Positions 1 to 5,875 are shown, numbered from the stretch's first letter. The stretch: DNA of 19,218 nucleotides from Gammaproteobacteria bacterium (GCA_018820745.1 JAHJNP010000337.1:1-19218), one strand, 5' to 3'. Notes: generated by a model not told the origin, from the letters alone. Made by a program: numbers and translations.

Positions 1-1
1 G

Positions 2-847
2 GCGCCTTCCAACACCGCAGCCCTGCTGCTGGGTGAATCCGGCACCGGCAAGGAACTGGTCGCGCAGGCGATCCACCAGCAGAGTGGGCGGGTTCAGGGA
101 CCGTTCGTGGTGGTGGAATGTTCGGGTCTGACCGAAACCCTGTTCGAGAGCGAACTATTCGGCTACGAGAAGGGTGCCTTCACCGGCGCCAGCCAGCGGA
201 AGATCGGCCTGGTCGAGTCGGCGATGGGCGGCACGCTTTTTCTCGATGAGGTCGGAGACATTCCGCTAGGACTGCAGGTCAAGCTCCTGCGCTTGCTGGA
301 AACCGGGACATTCCGCAGGGTGGGCGGGGTGGAGACGCTGCGTGCCGATTTTCGGCTGATCGCCGCCACCCACCGCGACATCAAGGAGATGGTCGAGCGC
401 GGAAGTTTCCGCCGTGACCTCTACTACCGCCTGGGCGTGTTCCCGATCCACCTGCCGGCTTTGCGTGAGCGACGCGAAGATATTGCTCTGCTTGCAGAAA
501 CCTTGCTCACCCGACTGGCACCCGGGCGCGCCTACACGTTCAGCGAAGCGGCGCAGGCGAGCCTGCTGGCATACGACTATCCGGGGAATATTCGCGAACT
601 GCGCAACATCATCGAACGGGCCGTGCTGATGGCCGATGGCGACACCTTGCTACCGGAGCATCTGCCGCCCGAAGTAGCGAGCGATGCCTCTGCAGGCAGG
701 CTGGGGGTGGATGCCATTGTGCCGCTGGAAACGGCGGAACTGCGCTATCTGCAATGGGCGCTCGCGCATCATGACGGCGACCGCAAGTCGCTGGCCGATC
801 AACTGGGTATCAGCGAACGCACCTTGTATCGCAAGCTGGCGGTTTGA
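2..847 (+). CDS. sigma-54-dependent transcriptional activator, NtrC family (5' end outside window)
   Basis: This is the C-terminal part of a bacterial enhancer-binding protein, which uses ATP hydrolysis to open promoters bound by sigma-54 RNA polymerase. Counting from the first full codon in the window, 281 residues are visible. They show Walker A GESGTGKE (11-18), the sigma-54 contact loop GAFTGA (58-63), Walker B GTLFLDE (77-83), the FRRDLYYRL region of the AAA+ domain, and a Fis-type helix-turn-helix at the end (about 247-280, [21 protein letters not shown]). The sensory or receiver domain lies upstream of the window, so the signal and target genes cannot be named. The protein stops right after the helix-turn-helix with RKLAV. 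The related fragment at 5148-5269 continues with different residues, so the extreme C-terminus may have been altered by rearrangement. Family assignment is firm; the specific role is unknown. Confidence 0.93.
   Translation, partial: APSNTAALLLGESGTGKELVAQAIHQQSGRVQGPFVVVECSGLTETLFESELFGYEKGAFTGASQRKIGLVESAMGGTLFLDEVGDIPLGLQVKLLRLLETGTFRRVGGVETLRADFRLIAATHRDIKEMVERGSFRRDLYYRLGVFPIHLPALRERREDIALLAETLLTRLAPGRAYTFSEAAQASLLAYDYPGNIRELRNIIERAVLMADGDTLLPEHLPPEVASDASAGRLGVDAIVPLETAELRYLQWALAHHDGDRKSLADQLGISERTLYRKLAV
719..840 (+). repeat. inverted partial duplication, copy 1 (activator C-terminus)
   Basis: These 122 bp, coding for the Fis-type DNA-binding end of the sigma-54 activator, match the reverse complement of 5148-5269 without gaps. 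I count about 12 mismatches by eye (about 90% identity). The pair forms long inverted repeats around about 4.3 kb of accessory DNA. The duplicated part stops almost exactly at the end of the helix-turn-helix in both copies. Confidence 0.88.
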
Positions 848-1085
848 TCCCGTGGTACTGCTGGAGCGGCTGCTCAAGTGCGAAAGCAGATCGCCTTCAA
901 GACCAACGTGGTTTAGGAGGCCATCCATTCTGATTGCCGTATCGGCGCCGCCACACTCAAGAACTTCCTCCAATCCGTCCAGCAATCCACCTCGTAACGC
1001 ATTGATCCCATGGGGTCGTGGTTAGCAGGAGGTTGCTCTGGTTCTTACATTTGCCGTGGGAAAAGGTTTCCATCTTTTCTGTCAG

Positions 1086-1113
1086 ACTTCGCATAATGTA
1101 TATTATGTAAAAT
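1086..1113. other. dif: dif-like XerC/XerD recombination site
   Basis: The 28 bp read ACTTCGCATAA (XerC-side arm), TGTATA (central region), TTATGTAAAAT (XerD-side arm). Against the E. coli dif site I count 8/11 matches in the XerC arm, 6/6 in the centre and 10/11 in the XerD arm. Dif is where XerC and XerD resolve chromosome dimers, with FtsK activating XerD; it lies in the terminus region and is normally present once per chromosome. The sequence match is strong. What it cannot tell is whether this is the chromosome's own dif or a copy carried by an Xer-using mobile element or plasmid. No second dif-like site was found by eye in the window. Confidence 0.85.
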
Positions 1114-1215
1114 ACCAGAAATTCAGGGATGACCAAACACGCGAATGTCGCCGGACTTGTTGTTGAGGTTTGAGCGAGAGAGATCTGCAAGGCCGCAGCA
1201 GCGGCCGGCAACGAC

Positions 1216-1364
1216 CGAGGCTATGTGAAAACGTCGCGACAAATTAATTTTGAGTATTTTCGGGTCGCTTGACCCTTCCCTGGATGGTGATCGTTGAACG
1301 GGGAGCGTTGTGGAAGGCTGATTTATTGCTCCCCGATATTCCGTACGTTTTTTTCACAGCCTCG
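1216..1364. mobile_element. 149-bp element with inverted ends, IS remnant or MITE-like
   Basis: The left end (1216-1234) begins CGAGGCT, then GTGAAAA and CGT. The right end (1345-1364), read on the minus strand, begins CGAGGCT, then GTGAAAA and, after extra A residues, CGT. The ends are imperfect inverted copies differing by small indels. Inside is a second perfect 8-bp inverted pair, CGGGGAGC (1299-1306) and GCTCCCCG (1328-1335). There is no room for a transposase. This fits a MITE or a deleted IS, but the family cannot be named and no target-site duplication was confirmed. Confidence 0.4.
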
Positions 1365-1512
1365 ACCCGTTTCAGTCAGTCCAGCTAATCGCGCTATATG
1401 GCCGCTCGTCGGCCAAAGGCGCCGCATGACCAGTTGAGCATAGGGGCTGCTTCTACCCGCGCCTCATCGCCAAAGCAGACACGCCGCCGCTTCGAGCAAT
1501 GGGTGACAGCGT

Positions 1513-2418
1513 TTATGCCCGCATTACTTTGTTCCAATTAATGTCATGGCCAGCGGCCTCTAATTCTCGCCCCAGTACTTGCTTCCAGCCATTTCCCGGT
1601 TCCATTGTTTCCCATACAACGCCGGCGAAATCACTGGGAATCTCGACAATCCCTCGCTTAAGTGCGCAGACATGATCGCGCCCCAAGCGTCCGATGAAGT
1701 AGCCCAGTTCCAAAAGCACGTTTTGTCTAGCACGTGGCTCCAACTGGATAGAGTTTCGCGTTTTACCCTCATCGTCCGGGGTGAGAAGCACAATGGCAAA
1801 ACCTACATCGCTATTTGCTTCCACTTTCTCAATGATGGTGCGGCCCCGATTCGCTTGTTCATGCAGAATTATCGGGATAAATCCAATCGTGGAGATAAAT
1901 CTCGCGACTGCTTCCCTAGCCTCGCCGTCGTGACCATGCACAATGAACACTTTATTTGATTTTGGCATTATCAGCTTGGGTGTACTGTTCCCGTGGTGGT
2001 GGACGTAGGCCTTGTAGTCCCTAACGAATGGGATTATCAGCTGACGCGTCAAAGAGTGAATCCCAGCGATAACTTTGCTCCCTGAATAGAAAAAATGATG
2101 GCTAAAATTAAGCGCAAAACTGCTGTCGCTCGCAAGCTTATCTAGAAGTATCAGCGTAAGTCCCAGCGTCGAATCATGATCATCTGGCCATGCAAGTTGA
2201 GCACTACCGACCATGCTTCCGCCAGTACGTTCGCTAGCGGTGATGAATGACTCAAAATCGACATGCTCTATAAGTGAGCGGTTAATTTCTTCTAGGCTCG
2301 GATCGTGGAGCAAGCGTACTAACGTCTGCAGGGGGCGCTCATAATTTTGTAATTGAGCCCCCTGCAAATCTAGAACTGAATTATTGATTTGCGTAAATAG
2401 ATCAATCTCACTTGGCAT
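1513..2418 (-). CDS. TIR-like nucleotide-binding domain protein, candidate defence effector
   Basis: The protein has 301 residues. Residues about 156-275 match the predicted nucleotide-binding TIR-like family (PF10137, the CAP12-type domain): VFIVHGHD (157-164) as first strand and loop, RG (191-192) and TIIEK (194-198) next, SDVGFAIVLLTPDD (203-216), and an acidic helix RQNVLLELGYFIG (231-243), whose Glu is the expected active-site position. Related domains cleave NAD+ or sense nucleotide signals in CBASS and other anti-phage systems. The first 150 residues match no family I recognise and may sense a signal or bind the partner. The start ATG overlaps the upstream small gene by 11 bp (2408-2418), implying coupled translation. 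Base composition is more AT-rich than that of the pst genes, suggesting transfer. The domain call is good; the defence role is inference. Confidence 0.8.
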   Translation of the reverse strand: MPSEIDLFTQINNSVLDLQGAQLQNYERPLQTLVRLLHDPSLEEINRSLIEHVDFESFITASERTGGSMVGSAQLAWPDDHDSTLGLTLILLDKLASDSSFALNFSHHFFYSGSKVIAGIHSLTRQLIIPFVRDYKAYVHHHGNSTPKLIMPKSNKVFIVHGHDGEAREAVARFISTIGFIPIILHEQANRGRTIIEKVEANSDVGFAIVLLTPDDEGKTRNSIQLEPRARQNVLLELGYFIGRLGRDHVCALKRGIVEIPSDFAGVVWETMEPGNGWKQVLGRELEAAGHDINWNKVMRA

Positions 2419-2701
2419 TATCGTCTGAACCTTTTAAGCGGGCCTCAGCCGCACGATCAATGACGGCCTCGCGGTATTTTTCCTTCATTTCATCTGCGAG
2501 CGGCGCAATTATCGGGTTGCTTGCGTAAGAGCCAATCTGCTCATCAACAATGGTCTCAACTGATTGAATCGCTGCTTCAATGCTTGCAGGGTCGTCAGGA
2601 TCGAAACTAACCGTCCCTAGCTCGCCATCAAGCGCTTCCAGCGCTTTCTGAGCATCAGTTAACTGCCTGCCGAGTTCATCAAGTCCAGATATTTTGAACA
2701 T
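2408..2701 (-). CDS. small hypothetical protein, partner of the TIR-like protein
   Basis: The protein has 97 residues starting MFKISGLDELGRQL. I chose the ATG at 2701 because it is preceded by a strong purine-rich ribosome-binding site (AAGGGAGGG) about 9 bases upstream. The frame stays open further upstream to 2746, but that start has no comparable site. The sequence is hydrophilic and acidic, with no signal peptide or membrane segment: a likely helical N-terminal part (residues 5-25), a DPDDPASIEAAIQ stretch, and a basic and acidic C-terminal helix (65-90). I do not recognise a named family. It is the first gene of a two-gene leftward unit and overlaps the TIR-like gene, so it may be a regulator, sensor or antitoxin-like partner. 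That function is inference only. Confidence 0.72.
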   Translation of the reverse strand: MFKISGLDELGRQLTDAQKALEALDGELGTVSFDPDDPASIEAAIQSVETIVDEQIGSYASNPIIAPLADEMKEKYREAVIDRAAEARLKGSDDNAK

Positions 2702-2834
2702 TGGTTTCGCCCCTCCCTTGGTTGTTAGAAAAGATTCTAATTCCAAATGGAAGCTCGCAACCCAAATTGTCTTTAGACCGGCTGATGACGCCGAAAGATT
2801 TGTCTACAGGCGGGGCTGTTGCCTTCGTTCAGTA

Positions 2835-2866
2835 TATAAATGGGGTCAGACTGAACTGACCCCATT
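2835..2866 (+). repeat. 32-bp inverted repeat bounding lipoprotein module, left copy
   Basis: The repeat starts TATAAATGGGGTCAG and ends CTGACCCCATT. It is itself an imperfect palindrome, with AATGGGGTCAG facing CTGACCCCATT around a 6-base loop. Its reverse complement recurs at 3316-3347 with 31 of 32 bases identical. The pair encloses one lipoprotein gene and one small membrane-protein gene, which suggests a mobilised unit. Confidence 0.85.
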
Positions 2867-2948
2867 GATTTTTCCATGCGCGGAGGCTATGCACCACTCC
2901 AGCGGGTACGCGCACCCTCGGCTATACTGCCGTCAGGAGAAATCACCC

Positions 2949-3170
2949 ATGAGAACAGCGATCATCGCCGCCATGCTGCTTGTAGGATGCGCCGCCCAGC
3001 CGCCCCGCGTCACCGGCACCGAGCATGCCGTGTCGGTGAATTGGGCCAACTCAAGCCTTGCGGATGCCCTGCCCGCTGCCGAAGCCCACTGCGCCAAGTA
3101 CGGCCGGCATGCTCAGTTTACCGGGAAGATGGCCGCGTTCGAGTCGGCCTTCAGTTGCGTCAAGCCGTGA
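2949..3170 (+). CDS. small predicted lipoprotein
   Basis: The protein has 73 residues. It starts at the ATG at 2949, with an AGGAGA ribosome-binding site at a suitable distance. A short signal peptide, MRTAIIAAMLLVGC, ends in the lipobox LVGC, so Cys14 should be lipidated. The mature part is about 60 residues with two further cysteines (HCAKYGRHAQF and SAFSCVKP) that could form a disulfide. No named family is recognised. The stop codon overlaps the GTG of the next small gene (GTGA), so the two are probably co-translated. It lies inside the 32-bp inverted repeats at 2835 and 3316, with codon use like GC-rich DNA, unlike the AT-richer neighbours on both sides. Function unknown. Confidence 0.72.
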   Translation: MRTAIIAAMLLVGCAAQPPRVTGTEHAVSVNWANSSLADALPAAEAHCAKYGRHAQFTGKMAAFESAFSCVKP

Positions 3171-3313
3171 GCGAGTTGATGCGGGAAATTGGATACAAGA
3201 TCCACGGCGCCACGTGGCGCGGCGTGTGGGCCTGGCTCACCTACGGCAGCGGTATTCGGCTGTTCGTTGCAGTGGCGAGTCTGGCTTATCTATTGTGGGC
3301 GTTCGGGTCGTAA
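3167..3313 (+). CDS. small predicted inner-membrane protein
   Basis: The protein has 48 residues if the GTG at 3167 is used; that codon overlaps the stop of the lipoprotein gene. An ATG at 3179 would give 44 residues. The N-terminal half is amphipathic and Trp-rich (ATWRGVWAWLTYG), and the C-terminal half is a single hydrophobic segment (about 29-46, IRLFVAVASLAYLLWAF). This suggests a one-pass membrane peptide. It shares the inverted-repeat-bounded module with the lipoprotein gene. No family recognised and no function assigned. The tight overlap with the upstream gene and the coherent membrane segment are the reasons for calling it. Confidence 0.5.
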   Translation: MSELMREIGYKIHGATWRGVWAWLTYGSGIRLFVAVASLAYLLWAFGS

Positions 3314-3315
3314 TA

Positions 3316-3347
3316 AATGGGGGCAGTTCAGTCTGACCCCATTTATA
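3316..3347 (-). repeat. 32-bp inverted repeat bounding lipoprotein module, right copy
   Basis: This is the reverse complement of 2835-2866 with one mismatch. The matched block begins 2 bases after the stop of the small membrane-protein gene (3313), so it closes the module. Like its partner it is an imperfect palindrome and could fold as a hairpin in RNA or single-stranded DNA. Confidence 0.85.
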
Positions 3348-3396
3348 CAGAAAATAAAACTCTTGGAAGGCAAATGACCGCCGTATACCGAGAGCG

Positions 3397-3454
3397 ACCT
3401 AACCCGGCGCTCAAACTCTCTCTCTGCGGTCGCTAAAGCCGCTCTAGGTTAGGC
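3397..3454 (+). other. attC: integron attC-like site 1
   Basis: The 58-bp site opens with the inverse core ACCTAAC, which fits RYYYAAC, and closes with the core GTTAGGC, which fits GTTRRRY. Short self-complementary stretches lie between them, including GCGG and CCGC. It sits just before a small rightward gene whose ATG is 6 bases past the core, the normal cassette arrangement. The inner arms pair less well than those of site 3. Confidence 0.7.
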
Positions 3455-3460
3455 CGCACT

Positions 3461-3769
3461 ATGGGTGACTATTACCGAGATGTGATTATCGAAACGTTTC
3501 GCCACACCGGCGGGAACTCCAAGCACTCAATTCGTGCTCGCCCGCTACCTGGACAAGACCTTTCGACTTCAATGCGGGTTGAATGCTCATCGTCTATGCG
3601 AGAAGGACATCCACCTGGAACACTCTTCAAGGTACGTGCAAAGGTCAAAGATACCATTCAAGAGCCGCACCTCTACACATCATGGCAATGGGCTTATGAA
3701 ATAGTAAGTGCTCAAGACGCTGCAGACTTCATTGCAAAAAAAACGTGGGGAAAGAGTGAAATCCGTTAA
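3461..3769 (+). CDS. cassette-encoded hypothetical protein
   Basis: The protein has 102 residues, starting MGDYYRDVIIETF. The ATG lies 6 bases after the attC core GTTAGGC, and the stop falls at the left edge of the next attC-like site. This is the typical layout of a one-gene integron cassette without its own promoter. The sequence is soluble and mixed alpha/beta in look (VIIETF, HSIRARPLPG, TLFKVRAKVKD, WQWAYEIVSAQDAADFIAKK), with no signal peptide or membrane segment. The LFKVRAKVKD and ADFIAKK parts suggest a small single-domain fold. No family recognised and no function assigned. It is AT-richer than the pst genes. Confidence 0.68.
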   Translation: MGDYYRDVIIETFRHTGGNSKHSIRARPLPGQDLSTSMRVECSSSMREGHPPGTLFKVRAKVKDTIQEPHLYTSWQWAYEIVSAQDAADFIAKKTWGKSEIR

Positions 3770-3827
3770 GGCTATTACGGCAAGAGGGACTGCGCAAAAG
3801 CGCACAGTCCCTATTTTTACGTTAGGC
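3770..3827 (+). other. attC: integron attC-like site 2 (diverged left half)
   Basis: The right core GTTAGGC (3821-3827) fits the consensus. The left half GGCTATTAC is a poor match to RYYYAAC, so the inverse core looks degenerate. The central hairpin, GGGACTGCGC facing GCGCACAGTCCC around AAAA, is shared with site 3: bases 3783-3803 are identical to 4118-4138. That near-identity is expected of attC sites from one integron lineage. Confidence 0.68.
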
Positions 3828-3836
3828 AACCACAAT

Positions 3837-4106
3837 ATGATTACATTTGTATCCAATGAAGATGGTTTCTGGCAGCTTTCACCTGCCGCAGCGGAAATAT
3901 TCGCTTACCTAAAAGAAAACGCAGAAGTTACCCTTATGCCTTGGGGCTTTGACAACGGTGGTGTATCCAACGACCGCCGCTCAACACACGCCAATTTTTC
4001 ATGCGTAGCCTTATCCGGTTGGGGCAAAGATGAACTCACAATCTCGGCAGCTTTAGCTAGCGATGGCTCATGGCAAATGAAGCATGCAATCAAGCGCGCG
4101 GCCTAA
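3837..4106 (+). CDS. cassette-encoded hypothetical protein
   Basis: The protein has 89 residues, starting MITFVSNEDGFWQL. I chose the ATG at 3837, 9 bases past the attC core; the longer open frame to the left runs through the attC site and the previous gene and is not credible. The stop TAA is part of the inverse core GCCTAAC of the next attC, a classic cassette feature. The protein is small and soluble with aromatic-rich strands (DGFWQLSPAAAEIF, VTLMPWGFDNGGVS, FSCVALSGWGKDELTISAAL). No signal peptide or transmembrane segment and no family recognised. Function unknown. Confidence 0.7.
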   Translation: MITFVSNEDGFWQLSPAAAEIFAYLKENAEVTLMPWGFDNGGVSNDRRSTHANFSCVALSGWGKDELTISAALASDGSWQMKHAIKRAA

Positions 4107-4164
4107 CCCTGCATTCGAGAGGGACTGCGCAAAAGCGCGCAGCCCCTCAATTTGAACGTTGGGC
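4101..4164 (+). other. attC: integron attC-like site 3
   Basis: This is the best site of the set at 64 bp. The inverse core is GCCTAAC (4101-4107) and the core is GTTGGGC (4158-4164). Between them a long stem is formed by GGGACTGCGC and GCGCGCAGCCCC around an AAAA loop. The stop codon of the upstream gene lies in the inverse core, and the next ATG is 8 bases past the core. Confidence 0.82.
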
Positions 4165-4172
4165 GTCAACCT

Positions 4173-4691
4173 ATGCGTATCTCTGAGCCTGAGCGCTACA
4201 AACTGAGCTTCGACGCTGCATCCTTCGCCGTGCAGTGCCAGAAAGGCACGCCGAAATTCTCTGGTATTGCCACGTTAAAGAAGCCGAAGTTGTATATCGT
4301 CAGCATCGATGAAAAACCCATCTATGTCGGGGTCACGAGGCAATCACTTCGCAATCGCCTGCGCCTTGGGTGGAACGCCAATGGCGAAAGCGGCTATTAC
4401 GGCTATGCGTGGCGGCATCACCTCAAAGAGGCGAACATAGACATTTGGTGCCATGAAGACGCGCCGGAAGAAAACCCAGTCTTAGATATAGAGACCATCG
4501 AGGCCGAAGTTGTGTTTCTTATCCGCAGCGCTGGGCAGTGGCCACTACACCAAACAGAAATACACTTTCATCCATCCACACCGGCGCACCGCGCAATCGC
4601 GGCCAAAATTATGGGCCGTTACACGTTACCGTCCAACCCCGCGGTTAAGCGGGACGAGCCGCAAGCGGCGCCCTCTTACTGTAAACGTTGA
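4173..4691 (+). CDS. cassette-encoded GIY-YIG-like protein
   Basis: The protein has 172 residues from the ATG at 4173, 8 bases after the attC core. Residues about 46-75 (KLYIVSIDEKPIYVGVT, then RQSLRNRLRLGW) resemble the first motifs of the GIY-YIG nuclease fold: YIV and YVG strands, then an Arg-bearing helix. The later acidic stretch IETIEAEVVFLIR (about 109-121) is where the catalytic Glu of that fold would lie. A nuclease or DNA-binding role is possible but unproven; the canonical GIY triplet is replaced by YIV. The last 20 or so residues (SNPAVKRDEPQAAPSYCKR) are encoded by the attC site itself, because the gene reads through it and stops inside the right core. The original stop codon may have been lost. 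Confidence 0.68.
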   Translation: MRISEPERYKLSFDAASFAVQCQKGTPKFSGIATLKKPKLYIVSIDEKPIYVGVTRQSLRNRLRLGWNANGESGYYGYAWRHHLKEANIDIWCHEDAPEENPVLDIETIEAEVVFLIRSAGQWPLHQTEIHFHPSTPAHRAIAAKIMGRYTLPSNPAVKRDEPQAAPSYCKR

Positions 4692-4693
4692 AG
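4631..4693 (+). other. attC: integron attC-like site 4, right end degenerate
   Basis: The inverse core GTCCAAC (4631-4637) fits RYYYAAC. A central GCCGC and GCGGC hairpin follows, and the right core reads GTTGAAG (4687-4693), off consensus only in its last base. The left half keeps the extended arm (GGTTAAGCGGGAC), but the right half lacks the full complement, so it looks partly deleted. The coding frame of the GIY-YIG-like gene passes through it. It is the last attC-like site seen. Confidence 0.65.
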
Positions 4694-5028
4694 ATCTGGT
4701 TCGCGGCCGCCAGCGGGCATTGTCTCTGATTTTCGCTATGCCTGCTTAGGCCGATGAGCGGAAGGTCATGGAGTACCCCGAACGCCTGTTTTTAGTCTCG
4801 ACATTCGGAGCGTTACCAGAATTTTCAATGGGCCGCTTTCCCCCGTTCTCAGAAATGGACGTCATCTAACTGATTAAAAAGAGTTTCCTAGATGAAATCG
4901 GCGGCTCACCGGATGGTATTTGTCTGTGAAGTTAAGCATCTGATTTCATTCAGGTCGTGTTACTCGAATTTCGTGGGAGCGACACGCGAAAATCGTACTT
5001 AAGGCTACCCCTTGTTTCATGCCCATCA
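4694..5028. other. intergenic DNA, no supported gene
   Basis: No gene can be supported here. A 39-residue minus-strand frame (4746-4865) has an ATG but no clear ribosome-binding site or family resemblance. No further attC core pair was found. The stretch separates the last attC-like site from the rearranged activator and peroxiredoxin fragments. Confidence 0.55.
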
Positions 5029-5269
5029 GACATTCTTGATTCATCGCATCAAGAATGTCCAGCATCATATTGATAACAAATGATTGGCGAGCCCTACTGG
5101 TGCGCGCCCGCCCGCCTGGTTTTCCAATACGGCGCCAGCCATCACCAGCCAGTTTGCGATACAAGGTGCGTTCGATGACCCCCAACTGATCGGCCAGCGA
5201 TTTGCGGTCGCCGTCATGATGCGCCAACGCCCATTGCAGATAGCGCAGTTCTGCCGTCGCCAGCGGCAC
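4946..5269 (-). pseudogene. sigma-54 activator C-terminal fragment (pseudogene)
   Basis: On the minus strand 5269-5148 encodes [18 protein letters not shown] and a Fis-type helix-turn-helix ending [12 protein letters not shown], nearly the same as the end of the activator at 2-847. No AAA+ domain precedes it: at about 5270-5280 the sequence switches to peroxiredoxin coding on the opposite strand. Past the helix-turn-helix the frame continues to 4946 with unrelated residues, so that tail is probably read-through. It is a broken remnant of a paralogue or of a duplication of the left gene, and unlikely to be expressed as a working regulator. Confidence 0.75.
5029..5059. repeat. perfect 12-bp inverted repeat (hairpin)
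   Basis: GACATTCTTGAT (5029-5040) and ATCAAGAATGTC (5048-5059) are perfect inverted copies around a 7-base loop. No T-run follows on either strand, so it is not a standard intrinsic terminator. It lies 89 bp from the activator fragment and could be an operator, a recombination remnant or an end of a lost element. Confidence 0.6.
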
Positions 5270-5280
5270 GATGCAGGCAG

Positions 5281-5725
5281 GTCTCCCACCCGGCCGACTT
5301 CACGCCGGTGTGCACCACCGAATTCATTGCCTTCGCCCAGCACCACCCCGAGTTCCAGAAGCTCAACTGCGATCTACTCGGCCTGTCGATCGACAGCTAC
5401 TACTCGCACGTCGCCTGGGTGCGCAATATCAAGGAGAAATTCGGGGTGGAGATCCCCTTCCCCATCATCGAAGACCTATCGATGAAAGTCGCCAACGACT
5501 ACGGCATGATCCATCCGGGCGCGGCCGACACCTCGGCGGTGCGTGCCACCTTCGTCATCGACGACAATGGCATCCTCCGCGCCATGGTGTACTACCCGAT
5601 AACCAACGGCCGCTCGATTCCCGAGTTCCTGCGTCTGGTGACCGCGGGATGTCGACGCCGCCGAGAAGCGCATGAGCGAAGGCTACGAGTGCACCGACTG
5701 GTACTTCTGCCAGAAGTCGCTGTAA
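5281..5725 (+). pseudogene. peroxiredoxin (AhpC/TSA, 1-Cys Prx type) pseudogene, 5'-truncated and frameshifted
   Basis: The fragment starts in the middle of the active-site strand, [14 protein letters not shown], which includes the peroxidatic Cys (PxDFTPVC). It continues through [28 protein letters not shown] and [14 protein letters not shown] to EFLRLVTA (ending near 5645). The first 30-40 residues are missing, cut at the junction with the inverted activator fragment. After LVTA the frame shifts by +1: the other frame gives [25 protein letters not shown] and a stop at 5723-5725, a typical C-terminus of this family. About 25-30 residues that normally lie between these parts (the QPGEKVIVPPP region) are absent, so the frameshift marks an internal deletion. 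With no start and two lesions it should be non-functional. Confidence 0.85.
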
Positions 5726-5734
5726 GCAACGCCG

Positions 5735-5768
5735 CAAAAGCCCGCCCCATTCAGGGCGGGCTTTTTGC
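5735..5768. terminator. bidirectional intrinsic terminator
   Basis: A GC-rich stem (AGCCCGCCC facing GGGCGGGCT) is flanked by an A-run on the left and a T-run on the right, so it can work in both directions. It serves the peroxiredoxin remnant on the plus strand and the end of the pst-regulator operon on the minus strand, 108 bp past the regulator's stop. Confidence 0.85.
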
Positions 5769-5875
5769 ATTTTCGACCGTTCTTGTCCGAACCATAACAA
5801 ACGAAAATGGCAAGGCGGGATCGACTTCGCCGGACGACTACATCGCCGCCAGGGCGGATTGAGCCAGGAGCCCGG

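Larger units (their letters stand above)
848..1512. other. intergenic region with dif-like site and IS-like remnant
   Basis: This 665-bp stretch has no convincing gene. The open frames across it are short, lack ribosome-binding sites and do not resemble known families. It holds the dif-like site (1086-1113) and the 149-bp inverted-repeat element (1216-1364), both listed separately. It is locally more AT-rich than the core genes to the right. Nothing else is recognised in 848-1080 or 1365-1512. Confidence 0.7.

Noticed and set aside
957..1211. 84-codon minus-strand open frame across the dif-like site
   Set aside because: No ribosome-binding site or family match, and it runs through the recombination site.
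2694..3170. 158-codon extension of the lipoprotein frame to the left
   Set aside because: The internal ATG at 2949 has a good ribosome-binding site and gives a proper lipoprotein signal; the longer form runs through the inverted repeat.
2835..3347. Interpreting the paired repeats as a CRISPR array
   Set aside because: Only two copies, in opposite orientation, about 450 bp apart, with genes between them and no spacer pattern.
4746..4865. 39-codon minus-strand open frame
   Set aside because: Too short to support, with no ribosome-binding site and no recognised family.
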